Part shown: positions 9,122 to 18,339 of the stretch, piece by piece | Layout: each line of letters begins with the position of its first letter | How positions within the stretch are numbered: the stretch's first letter is position 1 | Assembly (NCBI RefSeq): GCF_023630705.1 | Contig: NZ_JALQEM010000021.1 | Span: 1-60,095, forward strand | Reading direction: 5' to 3' | Length of the DNA stretch: 60,095 bases | Origin: Caballeronia sp. GAFFF1 | GTDB taxonomy: Bacteria > Pseudomonadota > Gammaproteobacteria > Burkholderiales > Burkholderiaceae | The notes under the pieces: generated by a model | Told to the model about the DNA's origin: nothing | Seen by the model: only the letters and a program-made list of their open reading frames with translations | The model's database searches: none | Translations under genes and position numbers: made by a program

Positions 9122-9170
9122 GCTGAAGTGATGTTGCATTCTGCTTCACTCGCTTCAGCAACCGTTTTTT
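9122..9170 (+). terminator. Attenuator terminator of the trp operon
   Basis: The hairpin is made by GCTGAAGTGA (9122-9131) pairing with TCAC (9146-9149) plus CTTCAGC (9153-9159), with a small bulge, followed by six T residues at 9165-9170. It starts 16 bases after the trpL stop and ends about 270 bases before trpE, so it acts inside the operon leader rather than after a gene. The rest of the leader to 9441 contains no gene or further structure that I can identify. Confidence 0.7.
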
Positions 9171-9441
9171 GTTTCGCTGCGCGTTCCCGCGCCGTTTCCG
9201 TTGATTGGTCGTACATCGAGCCTTGCTTCGGCATGCGCCGTCTGGCGTTGCGCGCGGCATGTGCCGCCCATCGCCCCAACGCGCGATTGCCGCCAGGCCG
9301 CCCAAGTGGCGTCGAATTCATTCGATGCCGCGCGGCCAAGCCGCATCGACCGACGATCCGGAAAACGAGCCGCTCGCAGCGCCGTAAGCATCCCCTTTGA
9401 CGCGCCCTGACATAACGAACGCGTCGCTCAAGGACCGCAAG

Positions 9442-10938
9442 ATGACCGAACTTGAATTCCAATCGCTGGCGAACGAAGGCTACAACCGAATTCCGCTGAT
9501 CGCCGAAGCCCTCGCCGACCTCGAAACGCCGCTCTCGCTCTACCTCAAGCTCGCCCAAAGCGAGCGCAATGGCGCGAACTCCTTCTTGCTGGAATCGGTT
9601 GTCGGCGGCGAGCGCTTCGGGCGTTATTCGTTCATCGGCTTGCCGGCCCGCACAACGGTGCGCGTGCAGAACGGCGTGTCGCAAGTGGTCACGGACGGCA
9701 CGGTCACCGAGACCGACGAAGGCGATCCGCTCGCGTTCATCGAACGCTTCCAAAAGCGCTTCAAAGTCGCCCTGCGCCCCGGCCTGCCGCGCTTCTGCGG
9801 CGGTCTCGCCGGATACTTCGGTTACGACGCGGTGCGCTACATCGAAAAGAAACTGGCTGATACTGCCCCGCGCGACGACCTCAACCTGCCCGACATCCAG
9901 CTGCTGCTGACTGAAGAAGTCGCGGTCATCGACAATCTCGCGGGCAAGCTCTATCTCATCGTCTACGCAGACCCGACGAAGCCCGAAGCGTATGCAAAGG
10001 CGAAGCACCGTCTGCGCGAGTTGCGCGGCCGTCTGCGCGCCACAGTTCAGCCGCCGGTGACATCGGCGAGCGTGCGCACGGAGACGTATCGCGAGTTCGC
10101 GAAAGAGGACTACCTCAACGCCGTTCGTCGCGCGAAGGAGTACATCGCGGCGGGCGAGCTCATGCAGGTGCAAGTCGGCCAGCGTCTGATCAAGCCGTTC
10201 CGCGACAATCCACTTTCGCTGTATCGCGCGTTGCGGTCGCTGAATCCGTCGCCGTACATGTATTACTACAACTTCGGCGGCGACGTTCACGTGGTCGGCG
10301 CATCGCCCGAAATTCTCGTGCGTCAGGAAAAGCGCGCCGAGGACCGTATTGTCACCATTCGCCCGCTCGCCGGCACGCGGCCGCGCGGAAACACGCCCGA
10401 GCGCGACGCCGAACTCGCCACCGAACTGCTGAACGATCCGAAGGAAATCGCCGAGCACGTCATGTTGATCGACCTCGCGCGCAACGACGTGGGCCGAATC
10501 GCCGAGACGGGCTCGGTCGCGGTGACGGACAAGATGGTCATCGAGAAGTACTCGCACGTTCAGCACATCGTGAGCTCGGTGGAAGGCAGATTGAAGCCCG
10601 GCATGAACAACTTCGACGTGCTGCGCGCGACCTTCCCCGCCGGCACGCTTTCGGGCGCGCCGAAAGTCCGCGCGATGGAACTGATCGACGAACTCGAGCC
10701 CGTCAAGCGCGGGCTGTACGGCGGCGCCGTCGGCTATTTGTCGTTCAGCGGCGAAATGGATCTGGCTATCGCCATTCGCACGGGTCTCATCCACAAGGGC
10801 AACTTGTACGTGCAGGCGGCGGCGGGCGTCGTCGCGGACAGCGTGCCCGAATCCGAATGGCAAGAGACCGAGAACAAGGCGCGTGCCGTGCTGCGCGCGG
10901 CCGAGCAAGTGCAAGACGGCCTCGACAGCGACTTCTGA
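9442..10938 (+). CDS. trpE: Anthranilate synthase component I
   Basis: A 498-residue chorismate-utilising enzyme that makes anthranilate with ammonia from TrpG. The feedback-inhibition motif LLES is at residues 49-52 with RYSFIG after it. The catalytic half shows [23 protein letters not shown] and the C-terminal [15 protein letters not shown] signature. The ATG at 9442 with AAGGA upstream fits the family N terminus better than the in-frame start at 9397. The 335-base leader before it holds the trp attenuator. trpG follows after 12 bp. Confidence 0.96.
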   Translation: MTELEFQSLANEGYNRIPLIAEALADLETPLSLYLKLAQSERNGANSFLLESVVGGERFGRYSFIGLPARTTVRVQNGVSQVVTDGTVTETDEGDPLAFIERFQKRFKVALRPGLPRFCGGLAGYFGYDAVRYIEKKLADTAPRDDLNLPDIQLLLTEEVAVIDNLAGKLYLIVYADPTKPEAYAKAKHRLRELRGRLRATVQPPVTSASVRTETYREFAKEDYLNAVRRAKEYIAAGELMQVQVGQRLIKPFRDNPLSLYRALRSLNPSPYMYYYNFGGDVHVVGASPEILVRQEKRAEDRIVTIRPLAGTRPRGNTPERDAELATELLNDPKEIAEHVMLIDLARNDVGRIAETGSVAVTDKMVIEKYSHVQHIVSSVEGRLKPGMNNFDVLRATFPAGTLSGAPKVRAMELIDELEPVKRGLYGGAVGYLSFSGEMDLAIAIRTGLIHKGNLYVQAAAGVVADSVPESEWQETENKARAVLRAAEQVQDGLDSDF

Positions 10939-10950
10939 GGAGACAAGACC

Positions 10951-11535
10951 ATGCTGCTGATGATCGACAACTACGATTCGTTCACCTATAACCTGGTCCA
11001 GTACTTCGGCGAGCTCGGCGAGGACGTGCGCACGTATCGCAACGACGAAATCACGCTCGACCAGATCGCGGAGCTGCAACCCGAGCGCATCTGTCTCTCG
11101 CCCGGCCCAAGCAATCCGCAGCACGCGGGCATCACGCTCGACGTGCTGCGCGAATTCTCCGGCAAGCTGCCTATTCTCGGCGTCTGTCTCGGCCATCAGG
11201 CAATCGGCGAGGCGTTCGGCGGGCGCGTCGTGCGCGCGCAGACCATCATGCACGGCAAGGTGAGCCAGATCGAAACGGACTGCAAGGGCGTCTTCTCCGA
11301 TCTGCCGAAGCACTTCAACGTCACGCGCTATCACTCGCTCGCCATCGAACGCGAGTCGTTGCCGGACTGTCTGGAAGTGTCGGCGTGGACGTCGGACGGC
11401 GAAATCATGGGCGTGCGCCATAAGGAACTTGCCGTGGAAGGCGTGCAATTCCACCCGGAATCCATTCTTTCCGAGCACGGCCACGCGCTGCTCGAAAACT
11501 TCGTGAAGAACACGGCGTCCGGCAAGCGGGCTTAA
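10951..11535 (+). CDS. trpG: Anthranilate synthase component II (glutamine amidotransferase)
   Basis: A 194-residue class I glutamine amidotransferase giving ammonia to TrpE. The triad is visible: nucleophile C79 in [11 protein letters not shown], and H168 and E170 in GVQFHPESI. In this lineage TrpG also often serves aminodeoxychorismate synthase, which cannot be judged from sequence. A GGAGAC ribosome site precedes the ATG. It lies 4 bp before trpD. Confidence 0.96.
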   Translation: MLLMIDNYDSFTYNLVQYFGELGEDVRTYRNDEITLDQIAELQPERICLSPGPSNPQHAGITLDVLREFSGKLPILGVCLGHQAIGEAFGGRVVRAQTIMHGKVSQIETDCKGVFSDLPKHFNVTRYHSLAIERESLPDCLEVSAWTSDGEIMGVRHKELAVEGVQFHPESILSEHGHALLENFVKNTASGKRA

Positions 11536-11539
11536 GAAC

Positions 11540-12571
11540 ATGACGATCACTGCACAAGAAGCCCTGCAACGCACCATCGAGCATCGCGAGATCTTTCACG
11601 ACGAAATGCTGCATCTCATGCGCCAGATCATGCGCGCCGAGATGTCGCCCGTGATGGCCGCCGCCATCATCACCGGCTTGCGCGTGAAGAAGGAAACCAT
11701 CGGCGAGATCGCGGCGGCGGCAACTGTCATGCGCGAGTTCGCCAATCACGTCGACGTGGCGGACAACTCCAATTTCGTCGATATCGTCGGCACGGGCGGC
11801 GACGGCTCGCACACTTTCAACATCTCCACGGCGTCGATGTTCGTCACCGCCGCGGCCGGCGCGAAAGTCGCGAAGCACGGCAATCGCGGCGTGTCGAGCA
11901 AGTCGGGCAGCGCGGACGTGCTCGAAGCACTGGGCGTCAACATCGACCTCACGCCGGAGCAAGTGGCCGCCTGCATCGCCGAAACGGGCATGGGCTTCAT
12001 GTTTGCGCCGAATCATCATCCGGCCATGAAGAACATCGCGGCCGTGCGGCGCGAACTCGGCGTGCGAACCATCTTCAATATTCTCGGGCCGCTCACGAAT
12101 CCGGCGAGCGCGCCGAACCAGCTTCAGGGCGTGTTCCACGAAGACCTCGTTGGCATTCAGGTTCGCGTGATGCAGCGGCTTGGCGCGAAACACGTGCTCG
12201 TCGTGCACGGCAAGGACGGCATGGACGAAGTCTCGCTCGGCGCGGCGACGAAAGTCGGCGAACTGAGGCACGGCGAAGTGCGCGAGTACGAAATTCATCC
12301 GGAAGACTTCGGCTTGCAGATGGTCTCCAACCGCTCGCTCAAAGTGCAGGACGCGCAGGAGTCGAAGGCCATGCTGCTCGGCGCGCTGAACAACAAGGCG
12401 GGCGTCGCGCGCGAGATCGTCATACTGAACGCGGGCGCTGCGCTCTACGCCGCCGACAGGTGCGAATCGATCGCCGACGGCATGGCCGCCGCACGCGAAG
12501 CGATCGAGAGCGGCGCGGCGCGGGAGAAGGTCGAGGCATTGGTACGCTTCACGCAGCAATTCACGAAATAA
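11540..12571 (+). CDS. trpD: Anthranilate phosphoribosyltransferase
   Basis: A 343-residue enzyme that transfers phosphoribosyl from PRPP to anthranilate. The PRPP-binding glycine loop [14 protein letters not shown] begins at residue 84, with [21 protein letters not shown] and the metal-site region GMDEVSLGA further on. It is tightly packed between trpG and trpC, so the three are expected on one transcript under the attenuator. Confidence 0.96.
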   Translation: MTITAQEALQRTIEHREIFHDEMLHLMRQIMRAEMSPVMAAAIITGLRVKKETIGEIAAAATVMREFANHVDVADNSNFVDIVGTGGDGSHTFNISTASMFVTAAAGAKVAKHGNRGVSSKSGSADVLEALGVNIDLTPEQVAACIAETGMGFMFAPNHHPAMKNIAAVRRELGVRTIFNILGPLTNPASAPNQLQGVFHEDLVGIQVRVMQRLGAKHVLVVHGKDGMDEVSLGAATKVGELRHGEVREYEIHPEDFGLQMVSNRSLKVQDAQESKAMLLGALNNKAGVAREIVILNAGAALYAADRCESIADGMAAAREAIESGAAREKVEALVRFTQQFTK

Positions 12572-12582
12572 CGGAATCCATC

Positions 12583-13368
12583 ATGAGCGACATTCTCGAT
12601 CGCATCATCGCGGTCAAGCGCGAGGAAGTTCGCGCCGCCGAACAGAGCGCGCCGCTCGAAGAGCTGAAGCTCGAAGCAAGCGCGCGGGACCTGCGCGATT
12701 TCGTCGGCGCATTGCGCGCGAAACACGCCGCCGGACAAGCCGCGGTGATCGCCGAAGTAAAGAAGGCGAGCCCGTCGAAAGGCGTGATACGCGAAGACTT
12801 CGTGCCCGCCGACATCGCGCGTTCGTACGAAAAAGGCGGTGCCGCATGTCTGTCCGTGCTCACCGACGTGCAGTTCTTCAAAGGCAGCGTCGCGTATCTG
12901 GAGGAGGCGCGCGCCGCGTGCAGCCTGCCGGTGCTGCGCAAGGACTTTATCGTCGATCCTTACCAGGTGATCGAAGCCCGCGCGATGGGCGCGGACTGCA
13001 TCTTGCTGATCGCAGCGGCACTGGAACTCTCGCAGATGCAGGACCTGGAAGCGTACGCGCATTCGCTCGGTCTCGCGGTGCTCGTCGAAGTCCACGACAC
13101 CGACGAACTGCGCGACGCGCTCACGCTCAAGACGCCGCTCATCGGCATCAACAATCGCAACCTGCGCACGTTCCAGACGACGATCGACACGACCATCGGC
13201 ATGCTCGAATCCATGCCGGACGACCGTATCGTCGTGACGGAATCGGGCATCCTGTCGCGTCTCGACGTCGAGCGGCTGCGCGCCATGCGCGTGGACACCT
13301 TCCTCGTCGGCGAGGCGTTCATGCGCGCCGACGACCCGGGCGCCGAACTCGCCCGCATGTTCTTCTAA
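12583..13368 (+). CDS. trpC: Indole-3-glycerol phosphate synthase
   Basis: A 261-residue TIM-barrel enzyme that cyclises carboxyphenylaminodeoxyribulose phosphate. The family strings are [36 protein letters not shown] and [10 protein letters not shown]. It is monofunctional, without a fused TrpF. The ATG at 12583 is 11 bp after trpD; the frame stays open further upstream inside trpD but that part has no family similarity. The next gene starts 12 bp after its stop. Confidence 0.95.
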   Translation: MSDILDRIIAVKREEVRAAEQSAPLEELKLEASARDLRDFVGALRAKHAAGQAAVIAEVKKASPSKGVIREDFVPADIARSYEKGGAACLSVLTDVQFFKGSVAYLEEARAACSLPVLRKDFIVDPYQVIEARAMGADCILLIAAALELSQMQDLEAYAHSLGLAVLVEVHDTDELRDALTLKTPLIGINNRNLRTFQTTIDTTIGMLESMPDDRIVVTESGILSRLDVERLRAMRVDTFLVGEAFMRADDPGAELARMFF

Positions 13369-13380
13369 CCGGACTGCATC

Positions 13381-14034
13381 GTGGGAATCGAACGCGAAAT
13401 CAAGCTGGCGCTGCCGCCGTCGCAACACGACGACGTGGCGCGTTTCTTCGACGAACGCGCCGGCGCGGGCAGGCCGTTCGATCTGGGCAACGTGTACTTC
13501 GACACGCCGACGCTCGCGCTCGCGGAGGCCAAGGCCGCGCTGCGCCTGCGCCGCGCGCCGGACGAATGGCTGCAAACCTACAAGACGCTCGGCGAATCAC
13601 GAGCGGGGATGCACAGCCGCCACGAGTGGGAAATGCCGGTGAAAGGCGAGGCGCTCGAAATCCACGCGCTGCTCGCCGCCTGCGACGACGAAACCGCCCG
13701 CGAGGCGCTCAAAGCCGCCGCGCCGGAACTGGTCGCGCTGTTTCGCACGGACTACCGGCGCATCGTGTGGGACGTCGAGCACGAGGGCGCGCAGATCGAA
13801 GTAGCGCTCGACCTCGGCGAAGTGACGGCGGACGTCGACGGCGAAACACGTCGCGCGGAGATCAGTGAACTGGAGTTCGAGTTGAAGTCTGGTAACGAAC
13901 ACGCTCTGGAAACGCTTTCCGCCGAAGTGCGCGGCGCGTTTCCGGAACTCGTTCCCGAAGATCTGAGCAAGGCGCAGCGCGGCTACCGGCTGCGCGAGCA
14001 GCCGCAAAGCGGCATTCAAGACGCCGAAGCATGA
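13381..14034 (+). CDS. CYTH domain protein (triphosphate tunnel metalloenzyme)
   Basis: A 217-residue CYTH-fold protein. The hallmark ExExK motif is at the N terminus (E4, E6, K8 in MGIEREIK), followed by the basic triphosphate-binding strand ALRLRR and QTYKTLG, and the acidic strands ALDLGEV and ISELEFELKSG. Members hydrolyse inorganic triphosphate or act on nucleotide triphosphates; the substrate here is unknown. The start is GTG, 12 bp after trpC. It overlaps ung by 4 bp (ATGA), so it is probably read through from trp. Confidence 0.85.
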   Translation: MGIEREIKLALPPSQHDDVARFFDERAGAGRPFDLGNVYFDTPTLALAEAKAALRLRRAPDEWLQTYKTLGESRAGMHSRHEWEMPVKGEALEIHALLAACDDETAREALKAAAPELVALFRTDYRRIVWDVEHEGAQIEVALDLGEVTADVDGETRRAEISELEFELKSGNEHALETLSAEVRGAFPELVPEDLSKAQRGYRLREQPQSGIQDAEA

Positions 14035-14798
14035 ATCGTCAGCCTTCCCTTTTTGCGGAGCCCGAAAGCGCGACGGACGCGCCCGCGTTCACCCCGCTCG
14101 AGAGCCAGTTCGACGCGCTGCCCGCCGACTGGCGGCGGCATCTGATGCCGTTCATCGAAAGCCCGCGCTATGCGGCGCTCTGCGCGTTCGTGGATGCCGA
14201 GCGCGCCGCCGGCAAGACGGTTTATCCCGCCGACGTTTTTCGCGCGCTGCGTCTGACGCGCCCCGGCGACGTCAAGGTCATCATTCTCGGCCAGGATCCG
14301 TATCACGGCGAAGACAAGGGCGCGCCGCAAGCGCACGGTCTCGCGTTTTCGGTACCCGCGCCGGTGCGCCCGCCGCCGTCGCTGCGCAACATCTTCAAGG
14401 AAATTCAGGCGAGTCTCGGCTTCGCGACGCCGTCGCACGGTTGTCTCGATGCCTGGGCGAAGCAAGGCGTATTGCTTCTGAACACGTCGCTCACCGTCGA
14501 GCGCGACAAGGCCGGCAGTCACGCGAAGCGCGGCTGGGAGCAATGCACCGACACGCTCATCCACGAGATGGCGCTGCGGCACGACGGCCTCGTGTTCATG
14601 CTGTGGGGCGCGCACGCGCAGGCGAAGCGCGGGTTGATCGAGGGCACCGGCAAGGCGCACTGCGTGCTGGAAGCGCCGCATCCGTCGCCGCTCTCCGCGC
14701 ATCGCGGGTTTCTCGGCTGCGGACATTTCGCGCGGGCGAACGCGTATCTCGTCGAACATGGACGAGCACCGATCGACTGGCGGTTGCCGCCTGCTTAA
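14031..14798 (+). CDS. ung: Uracil-DNA glycosylase
   Basis: A 255-residue family-1 uracil-DNA glycosylase that starts base-excision repair by removing uracil from DNA. The water-activating motif GQDPYHG carries D89, and the C-terminal HPSPLSAHRG carries the catalytic histidine and the leucine loop. The first 25 residues are a variable extension. It is coupled to the CYTH gene by an ATGA overlap and is the last gene before a strong terminator. Confidence 0.96.
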   Translation: MNRQPSLFAEPESATDAPAFTPLESQFDALPADWRRHLMPFIESPRYAALCAFVDAERAAGKTVYPADVFRALRLTRPGDVKVIILGQDPYHGEDKGAPQAHGLAFSVPAPVRPPPSLRNIFKEIQASLGFATPSHGCLDAWAKQGVLLLNTSLTVERDKAGSHAKRGWEQCTDTLIHEMALRHDGLVFMLWGAHAQAKRGLIEGTGKAHCVLEAPHPSPLSAHRGFLGCGHFARANAYLVEHGRAPIDWRLPPA

Positions 14799-14801
14799 AG
14801 A

Positions 14802-14833
14802 AACCCGCTGCGTCGAATGACGCAGCGGGTTCT
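14802..14833. terminator. Bidirectional terminator between ung and azoR
   Basis: A perfect 13-bp stem, AACCCGCTGCGTC (14802-14814) and its complement (14819-14831), closes a GAAT loop. T-richer sequence lies on the right side and A-richer on the left, so it can end both the rightward gph-trp-ung transcript and the leftward azoR transcript. Confidence 0.85.
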
Positions 14834-14856
14834 TACTATCGACTAGAACGAGTCGC

Positions 14857-15453
14857 TTACAGCGCCGCAATCGCCTCGCGCGCTTGTGCCAGCGCCGTGC
14901 CGGCCACGTCCGCGCCCATGTTGAGGCCTTCGGCGTAGATGAAGTTGACATCCGTCATGCCGAGGAAGCCGAGGAACGACTTCAGATACGGCGTTTGCGA
15001 GTCATGCGGCGTGCCGACATACTTGCCGCCGCGCGCCGACACCACGAACACCTTCTTGCCCTTCACGAGACCTTCCGGACCGTTCGCCGTGTAGCGGAAC
15101 GTGATGCCGGCCCGGGCGATCTGGTCGAAGTACGCCTTCAGTTGCGACGAGATGCCGAAGTTGTACAGCGGCGCCGCGATCACGACGATATCCGCCGCTT
15201 GCAGCTCTTCGATCAGCGCGACGCTCTTCGCTTCGATGGCGGCCTGCTCGGGCGTGCGCTTGGCGGCGGGCGTGAAGAACGCGCCTAGCGTGGCGTCGTC
15301 AAGGTGCGGCAGGTTGTCGGCGAGCAGATTGCGCACAACGACCTTCGCGCCCGGATTGCTTTGTTGCAGTTTCGCGGTGAGTTCGTCGGCGAGCAGCGTC
15401 GACTGAGCGCCTTGCGAACGCGCGGCGGAATTGATTTGCAGAATCGTCGTCAT
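14857..15453 (-). CDS. azoR: FMN-dependent NADH-azoreductase
   Basis: A 198-residue flavodoxin-fold quinone/azo reductase. The phosphate-binding N-terminal strand ([15 protein letters not shown]), the FMN-binding [17 protein letters not shown] segment and the FVVSARGG strand are all present. Such enzymes reduce quinones and azo compounds with NADH and help against thiol stress. The ATG at 15453 has AGGAAG upstream; an in-frame start at 15510 would only add an unrelated extension. It is a single-gene unit ending at the shared terminator. Confidence 0.9.
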   Translation of the reverse strand: MTTILQINSAARSQGAQSTLLADELTAKLQQSNPGAKVVVRNLLADNLPHLDDATLGAFFTPAAKRTPEQAAIEAKSVALIEELQAADIVVIAAPLYNFGISSQLKAYFDQIARAGITFRYTANGPEGLVKGKKVFVVSARGGKYVGTPHDSQTPYLKSFLGFLGMTDVNFIYAEGLNMGADVAGTALAQAREAIAAL

Positions 15454-15598
15454 GATGGCTTCCTTCCTGAGTGAGGAGCGGACGGCAAGCGCGCCCGCGT
15501 TAGGAAGCATTCTTCAGTTTTCGACGTTCGGGAAAAAGCCGCGCGGCCGTGAAGGATCGTTGCACCGGTAGAACAATCCTCCGACGGTCGCGCTGAGA

Positions 15599-17416
15599 TC
15601 AGCCTTTCAGCCAGCGCTCGCGCCACTGCTTCGACGGACCGCGGCCGTCGATCGCGGTCAGCACATAGCGCGACACCTCGGGCGCGTCGAGCCTGACTTC
15701 GGTGCGGCGCAGTTCGTCGCGGCGGAACGCGTGCACCTCGATTCTCGCGCCCGGCAAATAGCGCGACAGCAGCGCGTCCAGATTCGATCCGGTGACGCGC
15801 AGGCCGTCGATGGCCACGAGCACGTCGCCCGCCGACAGTCCCGCCTTCTGTGCCGCCCCGCCGTCATGGACGACCGCGAGCGTGCATTCCGCGCCGCCGC
15901 GCACCCGCGCCCCGAGCGACGGCCTGCCGGCGGTGCCGTTCGTCGGCATGTCGGGCGCGAGCGCGACGCCGAACGGCTCGAGCAGCGCATCGAGCGGCAG
16001 ATCGCGCGTGCCGCGCACGCCATCGCGAAAGAGCGCGCGCAGGTCCGCGCCGGTTGCCTCGGCGAACAGCGCCTCGACGTCTTCCTCGCGGATGCCGCGC
16101 GGCTTGCCGGTGTAGAAATCGCGGCCGTAACGCTGCCAGAGCAGCCGCATGACGTCGTCGAGCGACTTGCGGTTGTCGGTCTGCGCGCGGATCGACAAAT
16201 CGAAGGCCAGCGCGAGCAGCGATCCCTTCTGGTAATAACTGACGATGGCGTTGGGCGCATTCTCGTCGGCGCGGTAGTACTTGACCCACGCGTCGAACGA
16301 ACTCTGCGCGACCGATTGCTTGAGCCGCCCGCTGCCGCGCAGCACGCCGCCGATGGTCTTGCCGAGCAGCGAGAAATAATCGCCCGCGCTGATGAGACCG
16401 CTGCGCACGAGCATCAGGTCGTCGTAATACGACGTGAAGCCCTCGAAGAGCCACAGCAGCGACGTGTAATTCTCCTGCGACAAATCGTACGGCGCGAACG
16501 CCGCCGGCTTGATGCGCTTCACGTTCCACGTATGGAAGTACTCGTGGCTGCACAAGCCCAGATACGTGCGATAGCCGTCCGTCATTTCCGGGCGGCCCTG
16601 CACCGGAAGGTCGGTGCGATTGCAGATCAGCGCCGTCGATGCCCGATGCTCCAGCCCGCCGTAACCATCGCTGACGGCGACCGTCATGAACACGTAGCGA
16701 TCCATCGGCGCTTTCTTGGTACGCGGTTCGAAGAGCGCGATCTGCGCTTCGCACACGCGCTTCAGGTCCGCCGCGAGCCGCTGCATGTCCAGCGCGACGA
16801 CGCGCCCCGCGATCACGATGTCATGCTTCACGCCGTGCGCGGTGAAGTTGCCGAGCGCGAATTCGCCGAGCGTGACGGGATGGTCGATCAGTTCGTCGTA
16901 GTTCGCCGCTTCGTAGCTGCCGAAGCCGTAGCGCTTCGTTCCGCGCGATTCAGCGAGCGCCGTCGCGACGCGCCAGTTGCGGTGCGCGCCGCCAGGCGGC
17001 GGTTGAATATCGACGGCGCACGGCGCGCTCGACTGTCCTTCCACCGCCAGAAAGACGCTCGTGCCGTTGAAGAACCCGACCGTATCGTCCAGATGCGCGG
17101 CGCGCACGGACATGTCCCACGCATAGACTTCGTAGCGCAGCGTGATCGGGCCGTCGACCGGCGCGGCTTGCCACGCGTGCTTGTCGGTTTTTTCGATGGC
17201 GACGCGCCGGCCGGCCGCGTTGAACGCCTGCAACGTCACGATGTTGCGCGCGAATTCACGGATCATGTAGCTGCCGGGAATCCACACGGGCAGCAGGAAT
17301 CGCTGCCCAGCCGGATCGGGCTGCGCGACGGTCAGCGTCACTTCGAACAGATGCGCCGCCGGGTTCTTCGGAACGATGCTGTAGCGCACCGGTTGCGGGA
17401 GCGGAGTTATTGCCAT
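15599..17416 (-). CDS. M61 family metallopeptidase with PDZ domain
   Basis: A 605-residue protein related to glycyl aminopeptidases. The zinc site is HEYFH at residues 291-295, with the third ligand probably E325 in LFEGFTSYYDD. A PDZ domain follows at roughly residues 490-580 (GDVLVAIDGLRV). The N-terminal 200 residues form the beta-rich domain typical of M61. No signal peptide is seen, so a cytoplasmic place is likely. The ATG at 17416 with AAGGA upstream is chosen over the longer frame to 17467. Confidence 0.85.
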   Translation of the reverse strand: MAITPLPQPVRYSIVPKNPAAHLFEVTLTVAQPDPAGQRFLLPVWIPGSYMIREFARNIVTLQAFNAAGRRVAIEKTDKHAWQAAPVDGPITLRYEVYAWDMSVRAAHLDDTVGFFNGTSVFLAVEGQSSAPCAVDIQPPPGGAHRNWRVATALAESRGTKRYGFGSYEAANYDELIDHPVTLGEFALGNFTAHGVKHDIVIAGRVVALDMQRLAADLKRVCEAQIALFEPRTKKAPMDRYVFMTVAVSDGYGGLEHRASTALICNRTDLPVQGRPEMTDGYRTYLGLCSHEYFHTWNVKRIKPAAFAPYDLSQENYTSLLWLFEGFTSYYDDLMLVRSGLISAGDYFSLLGKTIGGVLRGSGRLKQSVAQSSFDAWVKYYRADENAPNAIVSYYQKGSLLALAFDLSIRAQTDNRKSLDDVMRLLWQRYGRDFYTGKPRGIREEDVEALFAEATGADLRALFRDGVRGTRDLPLDALLEPFGVALAPDMPTNGTAGRPSLGARVRGGAECTLAVVHDGGAAQKAGLSAGDVLVAIDGLRVTGSNLDALLSRYLPGARIEVHAFRRDELRRTEVRLDAPEVSRYVLTAIDGRGPSKQWRERWLKG

Positions 17417-17480
17417 AGTCGTCCTTGTTCTTGTTCTGGGCGTTGCTTCATTGCGCCGGATGCGCAACGGCGAGCCGTAA

Positions 17481-17508
17481 AACGAAAGGAGGCGCCCTCA
17501 CGCCTCCT
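17481..17508 (-). terminator. Terminator of the dsbC transcript
   Basis: An 8-bp stem, AGGAGGCG (17487-17494) with CGCCTCCT (17501-17508), closes a 6-base loop. On the minus strand it is followed by TTTCGTTTT. It lies 20 bp after the dsbC stop and before the M61 peptidase start. Confidence 0.7.
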
Positions 17509-17528
17509 CTTGCCAGATCGGACCGTGC

Positions 17529-18260
17529 TCAGTGCGCGGCCGAGATTTCCTTTTCCAGCCTGTCTGCGGGCACGGCGCCCGGCAGACGGCGGCCGTCCGC
17601 GAGGAAAACCGTCGGCGTGCCGGAGACGTTCATCGAGCGGCCGAGCTTCAGGTTCTTGTCGATCGCGGCGGTGTCGCATGTGCCGGCGGTGGTCGGCGGC
17701 TTGCGGTCGAGCATCCAGCTTTCCCAGCTCATCGCGCGGTCTTTCGAGCACCAGATCGACTTCGACTTCTCGGTCGAATCCGGCGAAAGCACCGGATACA
17801 GGAACGTGTACACGGTCACGTTGTCGATGGACTTCAGCGACGATTCCAGCTGCTTGCAATACGGACAGTTCGGATCCGAAAACACCGCGATCTTGCGGCT
17901 GCCGTTGCCTTTGACGACCTTCACCGCGTTCTCGAACGGCAGCTTCGCGAAATCGATCTTGTTCGTTTCCGCCAGCCGCGCTTCGGTCAGATTCTTGTTG
18001 CTGCGCGTGTCGACGAGATCGCCGACCATCACGTAGTTGCCGGTCGCGTCGCTATAGACGATCTGCGTGCCGAGGTTCACTTCGTAGAGCCCCGGAATCG
18101 GCGTCTTGTCGATGCTCTTGATGGTCGCTTCGCCCATGCGCGCTTCGAGCGTGGATTTGAGCTTGTCGGTGGTTTGATCGGCCTGCGCCGAACAGCCGAG
18201 GCCGAGCGTCGCGGCAAGCGTGGCTGCCGCGGCGAGAGCAAGGCGAAAAGTGGTTTTCAT
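17529..18260 (-). CDS. dsbC: Thiol:disulfide interchange protein DsbC
   Basis: A 243-residue periplasmic disulfide isomerase. The N terminus is a Sec signal peptide with probable cleavage after A27 (SAQA). An N-terminal dimerisation domain is followed by a thioredoxin-fold domain with the active site CPYC (C132, C135). A second cysteine pair around CSKD and CDTA matches the structural disulfide of DsbC. It follows the UbiH-family gene by 79 bp on the same strand. Confidence 0.92.
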   Translation of the reverse strand: MKTTFRLALAAAATLAATLGLGCSAQADQTTDKLKSTLEARMGEATIKSIDKTPIPGLYEVNLGTQIVYSDATGNYVMVGDLVDTRSNKNLTEARLAETNKIDFAKLPFENAVKVVKGNGSRKIAVFSDPNCPYCKQLESSLKSIDNVTVYTFLYPVLSPDSTEKSKSIWCSKDRAMSWESWMLDRKPPTTAGTCDTAAIDKNLKLGRSMNVSGTPTVFLADGRRLPGAVPADRLEKEISAAH

Positions 18261-18339
18261 GCCGTATCCCGATGATGGGGCGACGCGTGACGACCGCGCC
18301 CGCCTTGGTGTTGTGAGTTGGACCGTTGAACTTGACGCG

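Noticed and set aside
9103..11577. Very long open frame on the minus strand (over 800 codons) opposite trpE and trpG
   Set aside because: It is an antisense shadow caused by high-GC codon use in trpE and trpG; no family features, and the plus-strand genes are certain.
15731..17914. Long plus-strand open frame across the M61 peptidase and dsbC
   Set aside because: Arg-rich low-complexity translation typical of an antisense shadow.
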